A DNA stretch of 64,000 bases from Thalassospira profundimaris (GTDB taxonomy: Bacteria; Pseudomonadota; Alphaproteobacteria; Rhodospirillales; Thalassospiraceae), in NCBI RefSeq assembly GCF_003326675.1, contig NZ_JPWF01000001.1:480624-544623 (forward strand), in the 5' to 3' direction. The notes beneath the pieces are model-generated. The model was not told where the DNA came from, searched no databases, and saw nothing but the letters and a program-made list of their open reading frames with translations. Of the stretch, positions 63,603-64,000 are shown piece by piece. Numbering within the stretch: the stretch's first letter is position 1; every line of letters begins with the position of its first letter. A program made the translations under genes and the position numbers.

Positions 63603-63886
63603 GGTCTTTGGCCTTTTCACAGCAAGGGGTGCAATGCGGCTTTTCGGGGTTATCGGATGGTCCGGTCATCGCCGCACATTGCAGATACGGACTATGGATT
63701 CTCTTACGCCACTTGGTTTCCGTGAAAAAGCGAAAATCTTGTTGCGATTTGAACGCTTTCTTATGTGTGTGACGGGCGAAGTCATTGGACTCCATATTCT
63801 AATCGGCGCGCCAGAGTCGAATAGAATGCCGGTTTTCGGCGCTATGCGCGTATGTTGGTCTCGCCATGCACAGAGATAGGGTCTAA
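63603..63886. other. Intergenic region before the last partial gene
   Basis: It holds the control regions of ugpQ (minus) and the gene starting at 63887 (plus). A plus-strand frame at 63463-63879 mostly shadows ugpQ and is not called. Confidence 0.35.
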
Positions 63887-64000
63887 GTGAAATCCCCGAA
63901 AGCCAAGGGTTTGCGCGGACTGTTTCGGGGATGGAAAAAACAATCTTCGAAAATCTCCATGAATCTTCAAAAAAGGTGTTTACAGGTCCTGATATGGGCC
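63887..64000 (+). CDS. Start of an unidentified gene, cut by the window end
   Basis: From GTG 63887, with AGGG 5 bases upstream and a stop codon in frame just before it, the frame is open for 38 codons to the last base: a strongly basic start (KSPKAKGLRGLFRGWKKQSSK) then LQKRCLQVLIWA, which may begin a membrane helix. Too little is visible to name it. Confidence 0.45.
   Translation, partial: MKSPKAKGLRGLFRGWKKQSSKISMNLQKRCLQVLIWA

Noticed and set aside
63463..63879. 138-codon frame on the plus strand
   Set aside because: First half is antisense to ugpQ, second half lacks coding character.
1..64000. CRISPR arrays, insertion sequences and prophage
   Set aside because: No regularly spaced repeats, transposase motifs or phage structural genes were seen in reading the window and its proteins.

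Overview
The window reads as chromosome of a free-living marine alphaproteobacterium, most likely Rhodospirillales and close to Thalassospira. That placement is inference from gene content, codon use and an estimated GC near 55 percent; no database was searched. Coding is dense on both strands. Nearly every gene is recognisable and there is no insertion sequence, prophage or CRISPR array.

Layout. 1-8301: flagellar hook and filament-junction genes (end of fliD, a fliS-like gene, flgD, flgE, a flgN-like gene, flgK, flgL), interrupted at 1122-2995 by an ECF sigma factor, a putative anti-sigma factor and a small membrane-anchored periplasmic protein. 8336-12041: a periplasmic solute-binding protein, PEP carboxykinase and a HugZ-like haem/FMN protein, all on the minus strand. 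12564-16782: a REC/EAL c-di-GMP phosphodiesterase overlapping a histidine kinase gene. 16789-25157: DUF1289 protein, RNA methyltransferase, fused anthranilate synthase trpE(G) with a trp leader peptide and attenuator, K+ channel, trpF, ubiE, ubiB, GNAT. 25236-28924: chemoreceptor and TPR-glycosyltransferase fusion. 29113-32826: an unusual cassette of a small secreted protein, an M48 lipoprotein peptidase and a CHASE2 membrane protein without an output domain. 33061-39659: gpt, tRNA-Gly(CCC), then a FecI/FecR/TonB-receptor/PepSY iron cassette. 39660-48071: secreted nuclease, two TrkH proteins, DUF3012 lipoprotein, asd, diguanylate cyclase, purU. 48150-49725: a TetR gene with two matching operators leading into yciI-like and tag genes. 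50110-53883: histidine kinase, MerA-like flavoprotein, TVP38-family membrane protein. 54084-55468: metZ behind a promoter, a SAM-II-type riboswitch and a terminator. 55693-63602: apaG, folE, cytochrome c', fructosamine kinase, low-molecular-weight phosphatase, AraC regulator, an unrecognised 421-residue protein, MATE exporter and glycerophosphodiesterase. A further gene starts at 63887 and leaves the window.

The clearest regulatory logic visible in the DNA is (1) ribosome-mediated attenuation of trpE(G) by a leader peptide with three consecutive Trp codons, (2) SAM control of metZ, (3) twin palindromes at the tetR-yciI-tag promoter and (4) a Fur-like site before the fecI-type sigma gene. Two c-di-GMP enzymes, a chemoreceptor, two histidine kinases and the flagellar block point to a motile organism that switches lifestyle. 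The least explained parts are the CHASE2/M48 cassette, the ECF module inside the flagellar block and the gene at 59984.
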